A DNA stretch of 64,000 nucleotides from Longimicrobium sp. (GTDB lineage Bacteria > Gemmatimonadota > Gemmatimonadetes > Longimicrobiales > Longimicrobiaceae): NCBI RefSeq assembly GCF_036388275.1, contig NZ_DASVSF010000053.1:107335-171334 (forward strand), given 5' to 3'. This document shows, in pieces, positions 40,226-49,765 of this stretch. Numbering within the stretch: position 1 is the first letter of the stretch; every line of letters begins with the position of its first letter. Below the pieces are notes generated by a model that ran no database searches, had not been told where the DNA came from, and saw only the letters and a list, made by a program, of their open reading frames with translations. The position numbers and the translations under genes were made by a program.

Positions 40226-40990
40226 ATGAAGATGCGCGCACCGACGAACCCGACCGCCACCGCGGACGACATCCGCGCGCGCCTCCAGGCGCTGGGCGAT
40301 CCCGAGCACGCGCGGTTCGTCGCGGGCTACTTCCGCACGGGGCCGGGCGAGTATGCCGAGGGAGACCAGTTTCTCGGCATTCGGGTGCCCGTGCTGCGCG
40401 GGCTGGTACGCGAGTACCGCGGGCTGCCGCTGGAGCGCACGGCGGAGCTGCTGCGCTCCCCCTGGCACGAGGCGCGGCTGCTCGCCTGCCTGCTGCTCGC
40501 GGACGCCTACTCGCGAGGCGATGAGGTCGCGCGCGAGGCCATCTACCGCCTGTACCTGGCGAGCACGGAGTACATCAACAACTGGGACCTGGTGGATACG
40601 TCCGCGCCGCACGTGGTCGGCGCGCACCTGCAGGCGGGGGACCGCACGGTGCTGGACGAGTTGGCGCGGTCCGACTCGCTGTGGGAGCGGCGGATCGCCA
40701 TCCTCGCCACGCAGCACTTCATCCGCGATAACGATTTCGGCACCACGCTGAAGATCGCGGAGATGCTGGTGGATGACCGGCACGACCTGATCCACAAGGC
40801 CGTCGGCTGGATGCTGCGCGAGGTGGGCAACCGCGACCGCGCCGCGGAAGAGGCGTTCCTCCGCCGGCACCACCGCACGATGCCCCGCACGATGCTGCGC
40901 TACGCCATCGAGAAGTTTCCGCCCGACCTGCGCGCGGCCTACCTTCGGCCCGTGCCGGGGAAACGGGAAGCGGGCGATCGGGAACCCTGA
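40226..40990 (+). CDS. AlkD-like DNA alkylation repair protein
   Basis: A 254-residue HEAT-like alpha-solenoid of the DNA alkylation repair (AlkD) family. Diagnostic segments are FRTGPGEYAEGDQFLGIRVP, YLASTEYINNWDLVDTSAPHVVG and RRIAILATQHFIRDND, the second containing the WDLVD aromatic/acidic active region. AlkD enzymes excise bulky or positively charged alkyl bases without flipping the base out. ATG 40226 has AAGGA upstream. It is probably co-transcribed with the DUF480 gene. Confidence 0.93.
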   Translation: MKMRAPTNPTATADDIRARLQALGDPEHARFVAGYFRTGPGEYAEGDQFLGIRVPVLRGLVREYRGLPLERTAELLRSPWHEARLLACLLLADAYSRGDEVAREAIYRLYLASTEYINNWDLVDTSAPHVVGAHLQAGDRTVLDELARSDSLWERRIAILATQHFIRDNDFGTTLKIAEMLVDDRHDLIHKAVGWMLREVGNRDRAAEEAFLRRHHRTMPRTMLRYAIEKFPPDLRAAYLRPVPGKREAGDREP

Positions 40991-41154
40991 CCGGGGGCGG
41001 GCGCAGAGCGCCTCGCGCTTGATCCCGTACGCGCGGACGTCTTGGGAACGTGCGCGCCAGCGACTGGGCCACCGCCCATTGAACGAGTCTGCCCGTGTCC
41101 GTCCGCGCACCTGCTTCGCACGGCCGTCGATTCCCTGTTCCCCCGCTGAAAGCA

Positions 41155-41192
41155 ACGAGCCCCCGAGGCGCGTGCGCGCATCGGGGGCTCGT
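41155..41192. terminator. Hairpin between convergent genes
   Basis: A perfect 12-bp inverted repeat ACGAGCCCCCGA/TCGGGGGCTCGT with a 14-nt loop, between the rightward AlkD-like gene and the leftward nucleotidyltransferase. It lies 15 bp beyond the latter's stop. Confidence 0.55.
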
Positions 41193-41206
41193 GCGGAAAT
41201 GAACCG

Positions 41207-41989
41207 TCAGCTTGGGACGGGCTCGGGGTCCGTGGAGAGCTCGTACAGGCGGCCGCCCACCCCCTCCAGCACCGCGTCCGTGAACGCGATGGCGTGAACG
41301 GACGAGTACGAGGTGTAGAAGCTCTCGATCTTCGCGCCAAGCGAGGAGTCGCGGCCCTGCAGCTGGCGCAGCATGACCCATGGCTTGCGGTTCGGCCAGA
41401 ACCGCTGAGCCGCGCACCAGAAGCGCAGCGCCTCCAGCACCATAAAGCCGGCAAGCACGCGTGCCTCCAAACTGTCCTCGGCCATGTCCTCCAGGTCGAG
41501 CACGATGTTGGTGATCGCGTAGCGCTGCCGCTGGAAGAACTTGGGGCCGGGCTCCGCCGGCCCCGCCCGGAAGCGCTCCTCCGCGTCACGCTTGAGCGCC
41601 GTGGCCTCGCCCGTCCGGTCGAACAGCAGCTCGCCCGTGGCGAACGCATCGATCATGGCGGGGTTTCCCTTTTCGATGTCCTCGCGCCAGTGTTGCAGGG
41701 GCCCCACCTGCAGCTGCACCTCCACGCCGTTGATCATGCGGCTCCGCTTCCAGTACTCGGTGCCGTTCGTAAGAGCGAGGACGTCCAGGTCGGACTTGGG
41801 CTTGGCCTCGCCGCGTGGCGCCGAGCCGAAGCAGAGGAGCGCGATCACCTCCTCGCGGGCGAGCATCTCGTCGTGCACCGCCGCCAGCCCCGGCCTGAAG
41901 CGCGCCTCCATGGCCGGCGGAAAGGCGATCTGGCCGTCTTCGGCGGGAGCGATCGCGAAAACCGGTACGGACTCAGTGGCAACACTCAT
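41207..41989 (-). CDS. Nucleotidyltransferase-domain protein
   Basis: A 260-residue protein from ATG 41989 (MSVATESVPV). The Pol-beta nucleotidyltransferase signature is clear: IALLCFGSAPRGEAKPKSD then LDVLAL, giving GS-x-RG and a DxD pair. The C-terminal half is helical (KFFQRQRYAITNIVLDLEDMAED) and resembles HEPN/KNTase-C-type helical bundles. It might act as an antitoxin-like AMPylator or a small-molecule modifier; the substrate is not deducible. The longer frame upstream to 42124 lacks support. Confidence 0.8.
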   Translation of the reverse strand: MSVATESVPVFAIAPAEDGQIAFPPAMEARFRPGLAAVHDEMLAREEVIALLCFGSAPRGEAKPKSDLDVLALTNGTEYWKRSRMINGVEVQLQVGPLQHWREDIEKGNPAMIDAFATGELLFDRTGEATALKRDAEERFRAGPAEPGPKFFQRQRYAITNIVLDLEDMAEDSLEARVLAGFMVLEALRFWCAAQRFWPNRKPWVMLRQLQGRDSSLGAKIESFYTSYSSVHAIAFTDAVLEGVGGRLYELSTDPEPVPS

Positions 41990-42310
41990 CGGCTCGACCG
42001 TCTCAGGCTGGGGTAGGTGTACGGCGGGGCTCGCCGGGGCCGGGGATAGACGTTTCCGCAGGCGCGTCCGCTCGGATTGCGACAGGACGCGAGCCTGCGG
42101 CGCGTTCGGCGGGCTCCAACACATGGATAACCTGCCCCACCATTCCCGTCAAGCATCATGGGAACGGATGACGCCACCGCCCGGACAGGACGCGCCCCTT
42201 CCCGGGCCGCGCACCGAAAGCTGGTGCGCCGCCATCCCGACGCACGGGGCGGGCGCGCCGTGGCCGCCCCGCTGCGCCGCCCGGCAGACGCGGGAGACGC
42301 CCCAGGGCGA
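41990..42310. other. Intergenic region at the edge of the low-GC island
   Basis: About 320 bp with no supported gene. The last part may contain decayed adenylation-domain sequence leading into the carrier-protein remnant that starts about 42311. Confidence 0.35.
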
Positions 42311-42552
42311 GCGGCAGCGCCGGGTTCCGCTCCCCGCGTACCCTGTCCAGCGCCTTTCGTCGCACTGCACGGGGAGACGGAGACGGCCGCAGCGCGGGTG
42401 TGGGAGGAGATGCTCGGCGTGGGCCCGTGGGCGCGGACGACGATTTCCTCGCGCTCGGCGGCGACTCGCTGCTGGCGGCGCAGCTCATCTCCCGCGTGCG
42501 CGAGTGCCTGGGTGCGGAGCTGCCGGTGCGCACCCTGTACGAGACGCTCGCC
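42311..42552 (+). pseudogene. Frameshifted NRPS peptidyl-carrier-protein domain remnant
   Basis: One frame gives HGETETAAARVWEEMLGVG (42371-42426 region) and the next continues VGADDDFLALGGDSLLAAQL and RVRECLGAELPVRTLYE. Joined, they form a standard PCP domain with the phosphopantetheine-attachment motif LGGDSL. The break comes just after LGVGP, consistent with loss of one base. No adenylation, condensation or thioesterase domain surrounds it. It is therefore debris of a non-ribosomal peptide synthetase or a decayed stand-alone carrier. Confidence 0.75.
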
Positions 42553-42611
42553 CCAGTTGGCGTTGCTTTCGCCTTCCAGCTGAACGCTGGGCGGTTGGAC
42601 AGCAGCGAGCG

Positions 42612-43334
42612 TTAGATTGCGATCTGGCGATTGTCAGAAGAAAGGCGCTCCACACGGACCAGACCGCCACAGAACTGGCTGACCAGAGACACCGCTTCGG
42701 AAAGGGCTTCATCCAGAACATCATGGCCTACGATGCGTGACAAACAATCAATGTCGATGATGGCGTTCTTCGTGTCTGCGGAAACGGCGGTGGTTTGTCC
42801 ACCACGACTGTTCCAAGCGCGGCAAACGACTGTGTTTTGACCGGAATCCAGTAGAATCACCTCACCTGAAACAACACCTGTCGCCGTGTCTTTCCCAAAT
42901 GGAAGGAAGCTTTCCTCGCCTGTGGCAGCCGTCAACATCAGATCGCCTGTGACACGGCCGGTGTCGAAGACCCCACAGGGCATCATGTACTTTACCGCGA
43001 TGATGTTGGAAATGGCAACCAGGGGGGAAATGAAGGGGATCCGCTCGGCGTCGCCCTTCTTGAGCCGTTTGAGCAGGGTGCCATGACCGGGATGTATCCG
43101 CTCGCCGCGCGGCAAAGGAAACGTCTTGTACGTTTCCTCCCAAGCAGTGATTCGAGGATCCGTCGTTGTTCTACCACCATCTTCCGCAGCCTGGTACATT
43201 TCCCCCCTGAATAGAGAGCCTAAACGCTCGTGCTGACCAGAATTATCCAGGTTCTCGATCACTACGATACCCCGAACGAATTCCGGGACATCGCGGAACA
43301 CCTCCGAATCGATGGTATACCTCAATTTTGCCAC
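42612..43334 (-). CDS. B3/B4 domain protein (PheT-related)
   Basis: A 240-residue protein of the B3/B4 fold, the tRNA-editing-like domain of phenylalanyl-tRNA synthetase beta found as free-standing proteins. Matching features are VRGIVVIENLDNS, ITAWEETYKTF, ISPLVAISNIIAVKYMMPCG and GEVILLDSGQNTVVCRAWNSR. Free-standing forms may edit mischarged tRNA or bind amino acids; this one has no tested role. ATG 43334 overlaps the upstream gene by 13 bp. GC is distinctly lower than the flanks. Confidence 0.8.
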   Translation of the reverse strand: MAKLRYTIDSEVFRDVPEFVRGIVVIENLDNSGQHERLGSLFRGEMYQAAEDGGRTTTDPRITAWEETYKTFPLPRGERIHPGHGTLLKRLKKGDAERIPFISPLVAISNIIAVKYMMPCGVFDTGRVTGDLMLTAATGEESFLPFGKDTATGVVSGEVILLDSGQNTVVCRAWNSRGGQTTAVSADTKNAIIDIDCLSRIVGHDVLDEALSEAVSLVSQFCGGLVRVERLSSDNRQIAI

Positions 43335-43966
43335 CTGTCCTTTGCTTCGAAGTAATGATCGATCAAATGACGGTTGTACTCTTCGATCTTCTCCGGGCGG
43401 TTGAATTTCTCACCAAAGTGGAGATTATATGCGTTGAACCACTCTCGCGAGTTCTTGACGAATAGTATGTCGTGGACGGCCATGTGCCGAATTGCGATCA
43501 GGGCGACCGGTGATTGAGAAACCAGGAATCCGCGATTGTATACACTTGCTTCTTTACAGTTCTTGTGGAACTGACCGATCATCAAACCGCTTTCAACGAA
43601 CACGGATTTTACACTCTCATGCACGATGTCCAGTACCCGGCCCTGGTTGTCTGGAAGGGAAGGAAAGACGAGTAGCAAAGATTTCCGTGTGCAATCCCCT
43701 GGCGCGAACGGACCGAGCTTTTTGAAGGTCCTGATGTATTCCAGCACCAGACTTTCGATCTGCCCCGCGTCTTTTCCTGAAATTTCGGGGTGAAGAGAAA
43801 GATAGAAAGAGTTGTTGTCCAAGGATGGCCCGACGAACGGGCACACCACCTTGCTTCCAACTGGTCTTTTCATCTGAGGGTTTTCTGTTGCCAAAAACTC
43901 CCGCGCCCACTGAATGACCGTCGATGCGACCTGAATCATTTCGGGGTTGAGGAGTGCTGCAGGCAT
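43322..43966 (-). CDS. DUF6875-like protein
   Basis: A 214-residue protein, likely of the DUF6875 type, recognised by the early VVCPFVGPSLDNNSFYLSLH block (CPFVGP at 42-47), the LLLVFPSLPDN strand and the IRHMAVHDILF segment. It is a cytosolic protein of unknown activity. I take ATG 43966 (MPAALLNPEM); there is no good ribosome-binding site, but a consensus-like promoter lies 44-72 bp upstream. It overlaps the B3/B4 gene by 13 bp, so the pair is a two-gene operon of lower GC, probably acquired. Confidence 0.6.
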   Translation of the reverse strand: MPAALLNPEMIQVASTVIQWAREFLATENPQMKRPVGSKVVCPFVGPSLDNNSFYLSLHPEISGKDAGQIESLVLEYIRTFKKLGPFAPGDCTRKSLLLVFPSLPDNQGRVLDIVHESVKSVFVESGLMIGQFHKNCKEASVYNRGFLVSQSPVALIAIRHMAVHDILFVKNSREWFNAYNLHFGEKFNRPEKIEEYNRHLIDHYFEAKDRWQN

Positions 43967-44009
43967 TTTGCGTTCGCAGGAGGGGGAGACAAACGTATCG
44001 CGACATCCC

Positions 44010-44038
44010 AGGCTAACGACCGTATCGGAAGGTGTCAA
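44010..44038 (-). promoter_or_regulatory. Promoter of the DUF6875-B3/B4 operon
   Basis: A perfect -35 TTGACA (44038-44033), 17-bp spacer and -10-like TAGCCT (44015-44010) on the minus strand, ending 44 bp before ATG 43966. Confidence 0.5.
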
Positions 44039-44388
44039 CCTTTTCTCGATATCGCTTGATCGGTGCGTTCGGCTCCGCTCCGGGTAGACGCCCTGAACGA
44101 TACCGCCGACAGGCTGGTGACGAACTCGCCGTTCACCGAGGGGGCTTCGGGATGGGGGAGTGAAGCGTCCGTTCCTCCGCTGTGTCGGTGGGGTGAACTT
44201 CTCCGATGTACCAGGCCGCGGCTCGTGCGCGTGGCCCGCCGGTGCTGCTGTGCGGGGCGCGCCCTCGTCCCGTCGGTCCAGCGAACCTTCGGCGCGTCCG
44301 CGAGCATGATGCCGTTCGGAGCCCGCGCCGACGCTTCGGCCCGTTCGCGGAGTGGCGCGGGAGTATCGATCCGAAACGAGTCTCGGGG
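44039..44388. other. Intergenic region
   Basis: About 350 bp between the low-GC operon and the GGDEF-EAL gene. GC returns to the high genomic level here. I see no gene, RNA or clear terminator. Confidence 0.4.
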
Positions 44389-46629
44389 TCAGCGGGCGGC
44401 GAGGACGGCGGGGAGGGCGGCGAGAATGCGGCCGGCGTCGGCGGGGGCGAGGGGGCGGGAGAAGAGAAAGCCCTGGCCCAGGCGGCAGCCCATGCGGTGC
44501 AGCGCGCGGGCGTCCTCGTCCGTCTCCACCCCCTCGGCCACGGTGTCCAGCCGCAGCGAGTCGCTGAGCGAGATCACCGTCTGGATCACGGCCTGCAGGG
44601 CGGGATCGGTGTGCATCTGGTGCACGAACGAGCGGTCGATCTTGAGCGTGTCCAGCGGCAGCCGGTGCAGGTAGGCCAGCGACGAGTACCCCGTCCCGAA
44701 GTCGTCCAGCGCCATCCGGATCCCCGAGTCGCGCAGCCGCCGCAGCACCTGGGTGACGGTGGCGGGGTCGTCCATGATCACGCTTTCCGTGATCTCCAGC
44801 CGCAGCCGGTCGGGCGGAAAGCCCGTCTCGGCCAGCACGCCATGAATCTCCTGCACCAGCCGCGGGTGCAGGAACTGGCGGCTGCTCAGGTTCACGCTCA
44901 GCCACAGCCGGTGCGCTTCGGGGTACGCGCCCCGCCACTCCTGCATCTGCCGGCACCCCTCGCGCAGGGCCCAGCCCCCCACGGGCATGATCATCCCGGT
45001 CTGCTCGGCCAGCGGGATGAACGCCTCGGGCCCGATCAGTCCGCGCCCGGGGTGCTGCCAGCGCAGAAGCGCCTCGAACCCCACCAGCTCGCGCGACTCC
45101 ATCACCACGATGGGCTGAAAGTGCAGCCGCAGCTCCCCGTTCTCCACCGCCTCGCGCAGCTGGCTCTCGAGCTCCAGCTGCGACAGCGAGTGCGCGTGCA
45201 GCTCCGCGTCGGCGATCTCCACCCGCGCGCGGCCGCGGGCCTTGGCGCGGTACATGGCCGCGTCGGCATCGCGCAGCACGTCCACCGGGCGCGAAAAGCC
45301 GGTAGAGCTGATGGCGATCCCCAGGCTCGCCGTCACCAGCAGCTGCTGGCCGGCCACCTCGAAGGGCGCCTGCAGCTCGTGCTGCACCCGGTGCGCGGCC
45401 ACGGCGGGCTCGTCGGTGTCTTCCAGCAGCAGCGCGAACTCGTCCCCGCCCAGCCGGGCCACGCTGTCGCCCGCGCGCAGGCAGCGCAGCAGCCGCTCGG
45501 CGACCGCCTGCAGCACCTGGTCCGCCGCCAGGTGGCCCACGCGGTCGTTGATGACCTTGAAGCGGTCCAGGTCCAGGAAGATGACGGCGAACTGGCGCTC
45601 CGGGTGGCGGTGCGTGTGGGCGATGGCCCGCTCCAGCCGGTCCAGGAAGAGCGCGCGGTTGGGCAGCCCCGTCAGCGAATCGTGAAGGGCGTCGTGCACC
45701 AGCTGCTCTTCGAAGCGCTTGCGCTGGCTGATGTCGGTCTGCGACCCCGCCATCCGCACGATGGCGCCGCGCGAGTCCGTCACCCACACGCCGCGCACCA
45801 GCACCCACCGCCAGCTGCCGTCGCTGTGCCGCACCCGGTGCTCGCTCTCGAACAGGCCGTCTGCCCCCTGGCCGCGGCGAAAGAGGTCGGCGTCCACCCG
45901 CGCGCGGTCGTCGGGGTGAATGCGGCCGAACCACGCCGCCGGGTCGCTGCCGATCTCGCCGTCCGCGCACCCCACGATCTCCTTCCAGCGCGGGGACAGG
46001 TACAGCGCGCCGCGGCGCAGGTCCCAGTCCCACAATCCGTCGTGCGCCCCCTGCGCGGCCAGGGCGTAGCGCTCCTCGCTGGCGGCGATCTCGCGCTCGG
46101 CCCGCAGCCGGTTGCGGACGACGACGTAGAACAGCACCAGGATGACCACCAGGTAGCTGCCGAAGAGCAGCGGGCTCACCCGCGGCTCGGGGATGCGCGC
46201 GGCCACCAGCGCCACCCCCGCCATGGTCGCGGCGCCGTAGGCCGCCAGCGCGCGGGTGCTGCGAAGGACGGCGCTGATGATGGCGGAGATGACCACCAGC
46301 CCCAGCGCGTACTCCGGCGCGAAGTCGTTCATCCCCAGCAGCACCACCACCCACGCGGTGATGACGCCGAACAGCGTGTAGACGGCGGGAATGAACCCGG
46401 GCCGCCCCGGGATGAACGACATCGCCGCCACCACCAGGCACACCCCGGCGACGCCGAAGCGGTAGCTCCAGGGGTCGTGCGCCTGCGGCAGCACCACGCG
46501 GTACACGTATCCAAACCCCACCACCGCCACCGACCCCAGCACGGCCAACCAGCGCACCGTCAGCACGTCCTTGTCGGGAAGCTGCGCGCGCCGGCGTTCC
46601 GCACCCGACGGCTGGGCGTCGTCGTTCAC
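44389..46629 (-). CDS. Membrane GGDEF-EAL cyclic-di-GMP enzyme with PAS domain
   Basis: A 746-residue protein starting at GTG 46629. Five or six N-terminal transmembrane helices (about 25-185) lead to a PAS/PAC domain (about 195-315, YALAAQGAHDGLWDWDLRRG). The GGDEF domain has an intact RLGGDEFALLL. The EAL domain has VGFEALLRWQHP, NLSSRQF, EITESVIM, DDFGTGYSSL, KIDRSFV and VAEGVET, so the phosphodiesterase metal ligands look intact. Both synthesis and hydrolysis are possible; net activity cannot be read from sequence. A link to EPS control is plausible but not shown. Confidence 0.93.
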   Translation of the reverse strand: MNDDAQPSGAERRRAQLPDKDVLTVRWLAVLGSVAVVGFGYVYRVVLPQAHDPWSYRFGVAGVCLVVAAMSFIPGRPGFIPAVYTLFGVITAWVVVLLGMNDFAPEYALGLVVISAIISAVLRSTRALAAYGAATMAGVALVAARIPEPRVSPLLFGSYLVVILVLFYVVVRNRLRAEREIAASEERYALAAQGAHDGLWDWDLRRGALYLSPRWKEIVGCADGEIGSDPAAWFGRIHPDDRARVDADLFRRGQGADGLFESEHRVRHSDGSWRWVLVRGVWVTDSRGAIVRMAGSQTDISQRKRFEEQLVHDALHDSLTGLPNRALFLDRLERAIAHTHRHPERQFAVIFLDLDRFKVINDRVGHLAADQVLQAVAERLLRCLRAGDSVARLGGDEFALLLEDTDEPAVAAHRVQHELQAPFEVAGQQLLVTASLGIAISSTGFSRPVDVLRDADAAMYRAKARGRARVEIADAELHAHSLSQLELESQLREAVENGELRLHFQPIVVMESRELVGFEALLRWQHPGRGLIGPEAFIPLAEQTGMIMPVGGWALREGCRQMQEWRGAYPEAHRLWLSVNLSSRQFLHPRLVQEIHGVLAETGFPPDRLRLEITESVIMDDPATVTQVLRRLRDSGIRMALDDFGTGYSSLAYLHRLPLDTLKIDRSFVHQMHTDPALQAVIQTVISLSDSLRLDTVAEGVETDEDARALHRMGCRLGQGFLFSRPLAPADAGRILAALPAVLAAR

Positions 46630-46787
46630 GGCAGCCAGGGGTCCCTCACGGCGGCAGGCGGCACCAGCCCGGCCGGCGGGTCCGATCTCTCGGAGATGGC
46701 GGTGGAGAAGAGTTCGACCGGTTGGCTCGCGCGTATCAAATCTCTCCTTGCTTCGGTATGACGGGACCCGTCGACTGGCGCGGACCG

Positions 46788-48647
46788 CTATCGCCGCAGA
46801 TACTCGTCCACGTTCTTCGCGAGCACGTCGAGGGGCACGTTGCCGCCCCGCACCACGGCGTCGTTGAACGCCTTGAGGTCGTACGCCGCGCCGAGCGCGG
46901 CGTGCGCGCGCTCGCGCTGCCGGTTGATCTCGCTGTGGCCCACCTTGTAGCCGCACGCCTGCCCGGGCCACGAGCAGTAGCGATCCACCTCGCTGGCCAC
47001 CTCCAGCGGGTTGGACCCGTTCACCTCGACGAAGAACCGCACGCCCTGCTCGCGCGTCCACCCCTTTGCGTGCAGACCGGTGTCCACCACGAGGCGGCAG
47101 GCCCGGAACGCGATGGACTGCAGGTAGCCCAGCCGCCCGACGGGATCCTGGTCGTAGGCGCCCAGCTCGTCGGCGAGCTGCTCGGCGTAGAGCGCCCACC
47201 CCTCGGAGTACGCGTTGAAGGCCAGCATCTGGCGCACCAGCGGCATGTCGTGCGTGTACTCGCCCTGCCAGATGTGGCCGGGGATCGCCTCGTGGAAGGC
47301 CAGGTCCGCCAGGCTGTATTTGCTGTGCAGGTCGGTGGTGCGCAGGTTGATCCAGAAGCGGCCGGGAATCGCCCCGTCCACCGACCCGGCGCCTCCGTAT
47401 GCCGCCGGCGCGCCCGGCTCCTCCTCGGGCGGCAGGCGCTTCACCTCCATGTTCGGATCCACGACCGTGTTGAACGCCCGCGGCATCTGCGCGCGGATCC
47501 ACGCCAGCCGGTCTTCGATGAAACGCATGATCTCGGCGCGCCCCGAGTCGCCCTCCGCGAACTGGTAGCGCGGATCGTTCGCCAGGGCCTTCATCCGCTC
47601 GCCCACGCTGCCCTGCGTGTAGCCGGCGTCCTTCAGGATGGTATCCATGCGCGCGTGCAGCCGCGCCAGCTCGGTCCGGCCGAGCTCATGCACCTCGTCC
47701 GGCGACATGGTCGTGGTGGTCGACGCCTTGAGGGCCCAGCGGTAGAACTCCTCGCCGTGCGGCCGCGCGGAAATGCCCGCGTCGTTCGTGGCGACGGCGC
47801 GCTGCGCCTCGAGCTCCCGGATCTGCCGGTCGAGCGCCGGCGCGACCTCCTGCGCGGCGATCCGCCGGGCGCGCCCGGCCCAGTCGCCGGCGATGGTGCG
47901 CGTCCGCCGCTCCAGCGACTCCACCAGCATTCCCCCGTCGCGTGCCCCCTGCGCGGAAAGGCGCATCTGCGTGAGCGCCTTGTCGATCAAAAAGGCCGGC
48001 GGGACCATGCCGATCGCGCGCGCCTCCCGCACGCGTTCGAGCTCGCCGTCCACCTGCCGTGCGTACGACTGCAGCCGCGCCAGGTACGCCTCGGCGTCGG
48101 CGGCGTTCTCCACACGGTGGTCGCTGTCGAGAAAGCGGGGAACGTCCAGGTAGGCCCCGACGTTCTGGATGACGACGTACGGCGTGTTGCGCCAGCCGCC
48201 CACGGTGATGTCGCCGTAGGGAAGCGCGAATCCCTCGAGCGCCGTGGTGTAGGCGCTGCGGACGACTTCCACGCTGGTCCGCACGGCGTGCGACAGGCGG
48301 CTGGCGTCGACGGCCGCGATCGCGCCCAGGTCCGCGCGCAGCTGCGCGGCGATCCGCCCCTGCCCCGCCGCGGAGCGGTCGGCGAGCCGGGACCGGAGCT
48401 CGGCTCGCGCGCCGACGTCCAGGCCAAGGGAGGTGGCCAGCTCGGGGAAAAGATGCAGGAGGTCGCCCCCGATGCGGTCGAGGAGCGCGATGGCGTTCCG
48501 GTCGGCATCGCCTGGCGCGGCCTGCGGCACCGTGCGGGCGGCGCCGCCGCATGCGGCAACGAGCGGCAGCGCGGCGACGGATGCAAGGGCGGCCAGCATC
48601 TCCCTGCGCGTGAGGAGTCCGTGGGTGTTCGGAGCGTTCCACATCAT
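46788..48647 (-). CDS. DUF885 metallopeptidase-like lipoprotein
   Basis: A 619-residue DUF885 protein. The N-terminus has RR, a hydrophobic stretch and a lipobox (TRREMLAALASVAALPLVAAC), so export by Tat or Sec with lipidation is likely. The zinc motif is seen as LAFHEAIPGHIWQGEYTHD, a HExxxGH-type site, with YSEGWALYAEQLADELG providing the downstream Glu. ATG 48647 precedes MWNAPN and is the first reasonable start. Members are dipeptidyl carboxypeptidase-like hydrolases of largely unknown substrate. Confidence 0.9.
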   Translation of the reverse strand: MMWNAPNTHGLLTRREMLAALASVAALPLVAACGGAARTVPQAAPGDADRNAIALLDRIGGDLLHLFPELATSLGLDVGARAELRSRLADRSAAGQGRIAAQLRADLGAIAAVDASRLSHAVRTSVEVVRSAYTTALEGFALPYGDITVGGWRNTPYVVIQNVGAYLDVPRFLDSDHRVENAADAEAYLARLQSYARQVDGELERVREARAIGMVPPAFLIDKALTQMRLSAQGARDGGMLVESLERRTRTIAGDWAGRARRIAAQEVAPALDRQIRELEAQRAVATNDAGISARPHGEEFYRWALKASTTTTMSPDEVHELGRTELARLHARMDTILKDAGYTQGSVGERMKALANDPRYQFAEGDSGRAEIMRFIEDRLAWIRAQMPRAFNTVVDPNMEVKRLPPEEEPGAPAAYGGAGSVDGAIPGRFWINLRTTDLHSKYSLADLAFHEAIPGHIWQGEYTHDMPLVRQMLAFNAYSEGWALYAEQLADELGAYDQDPVGRLGYLQSIAFRACRLVVDTGLHAKGWTREQGVRFFVEVNGSNPLEVASEVDRYCSWPGQACGYKVGHSEINRQRERAHAALGAAYDLKAFNDAVVRGGNVPLDVLAKNVDEYLRR

Positions 48648-49003
48648 CGAGGCTCGATTCCAGGCGTATGGGTGATGCTGCGCGGGCCCGCGTCGCGGCG
48701 GGACGGCGGCCGGGCGGCTGCCGGCGCAGGCCGCCCCTGCTCGCCGCGTTACGGCTTCCAGGGAGGAGCCATGAGCCGCTGCGTGATGGACGGAGCAGGA
48801 CGGACAGCTCCAGCCCGGCGTCCAGCTGCACCAGCGCCAGCACGAGCGGGTCGGTCCCCGCGGTCGGGAACCGCACGAGAGATCCGGCCGATGCGGATAC
48901 AGGCGTTCCCGACACGCAAAACATGCGGAGAATGAATCTACTCCGAAAGAGGGCGGACCGCTCCGCGACGAATCCCCGGAAGGTGCCTCGTTGCCATGCT
49001 CGC
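48648..49003. other. Intergenic region
   Basis: About 355 bp upstream of the DUF885 gene with no supported gene; open frames are GC-driven. I see no clear hairpin or promoter. Confidence 0.4.
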
Positions 49004-49543
49004 TCAGTCCAGCCGCACGCACCCGGCGGGGATGCGGATGGAGTCGCCGGACAGCCGCAGCGTGGCCATTATCCGATAGGTGCCGGGCGGCAGCGTATCG
49101 CCGCGAAGCGCCGGGACGGCAACGCGGCGCCGCCACTCACGATGGACGATGGACACGCCCGGTGACAGGCTGTCCGCGCGCTCGTAGGAAGGGTACTCCA
49201 TCGCACGGCCGGTGGCCGGGTCCGTCTCGCGCTGTGAGTCCCACGCGGCCACCCCGGCGCTGTCCGGCGCGCGCCAGGCCTGCACCCGCAGCGCCATTGC
49301 GTCCCACCGCATTTCGACGCGCGACTCGCCCGAGTTCGTAACGGACGCCTCCACCCAGAGCGTGTCGGGCGTACCGTTCACCATCCACGCGCCCCCCCGC
49401 GCCGTCAGTTCGCCCGGTGCCCGCACCGTCTGCGCCGCTTCGGCGCACCCTGCCGGTGCCGCCGCTGGCTCCCGACGGCCGCACGCCGTCGTCACAGCCG
49501 CAAGCAGGAGGCGCAAGAGGGTCCGGAGGCGAGTGTGGCGCAT
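49004..49543 (-). CDS. Hypothetical lipoprotein, BsuPI-like
   Basis: A 179-residue protein from ATG 49543, which begins a signal peptide with lipobox TTAC (RHTRLRTLLRLLLAAVTTAC). The mature part is beta-rich: WVEASVTNSGESRVEMRWDA, LSPGVSIVHREW and GDTLPPGTYRIMATLRL. This layout resembles the intracellular proteinase inhibitor (BsuPI) domain, but without alignment I call it only similar. Two Cys (one in AGCAEAA and one in PAGCVRLD) may pair. Confidence 0.6.
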   Translation of the reverse strand: MRHTRLRTLLRLLLAAVTTACGRREPAAAPAGCAEAAQTVRAPGELTARGGAWMVNGTPDTLWVEASVTNSGESRVEMRWDAMALRVQAWRAPDSAGVAAWDSQRETDPATGRAMEYPSYERADSLSPGVSIVHREWRRRVAVPALRGDTLPPGTYRIMATLRLSGDSIRIPAGCVRLD

Positions 49544-49765
49544 GGTCAGTGCACCCGGAACGTGGTGCGGTCCGTGGTTGCCGGGCCCATGTCCAGGCGA
49601 ATCATGTCCAGCGAGCTGACGTAGATGGAGCATTGCTCCCGACTCGAAAGGTTTCTATGCTGGTCCGTGTCCATCGCGGACGGGATGCCGTTCTGTACCT
49701 TCGAGCCCCACTCATTGGGTCCGGCGGCAACAGGACGCGCTTCAGCTCCTCATCCGGAGGCATGA

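Noticed and set aside
44206..46761. Long rightward open frame opposite the GGDEF-EAL gene
   Set aside because: Antisense shadow of conserved coding sequence; composition is His/Gln/Arg-rich with no domain.
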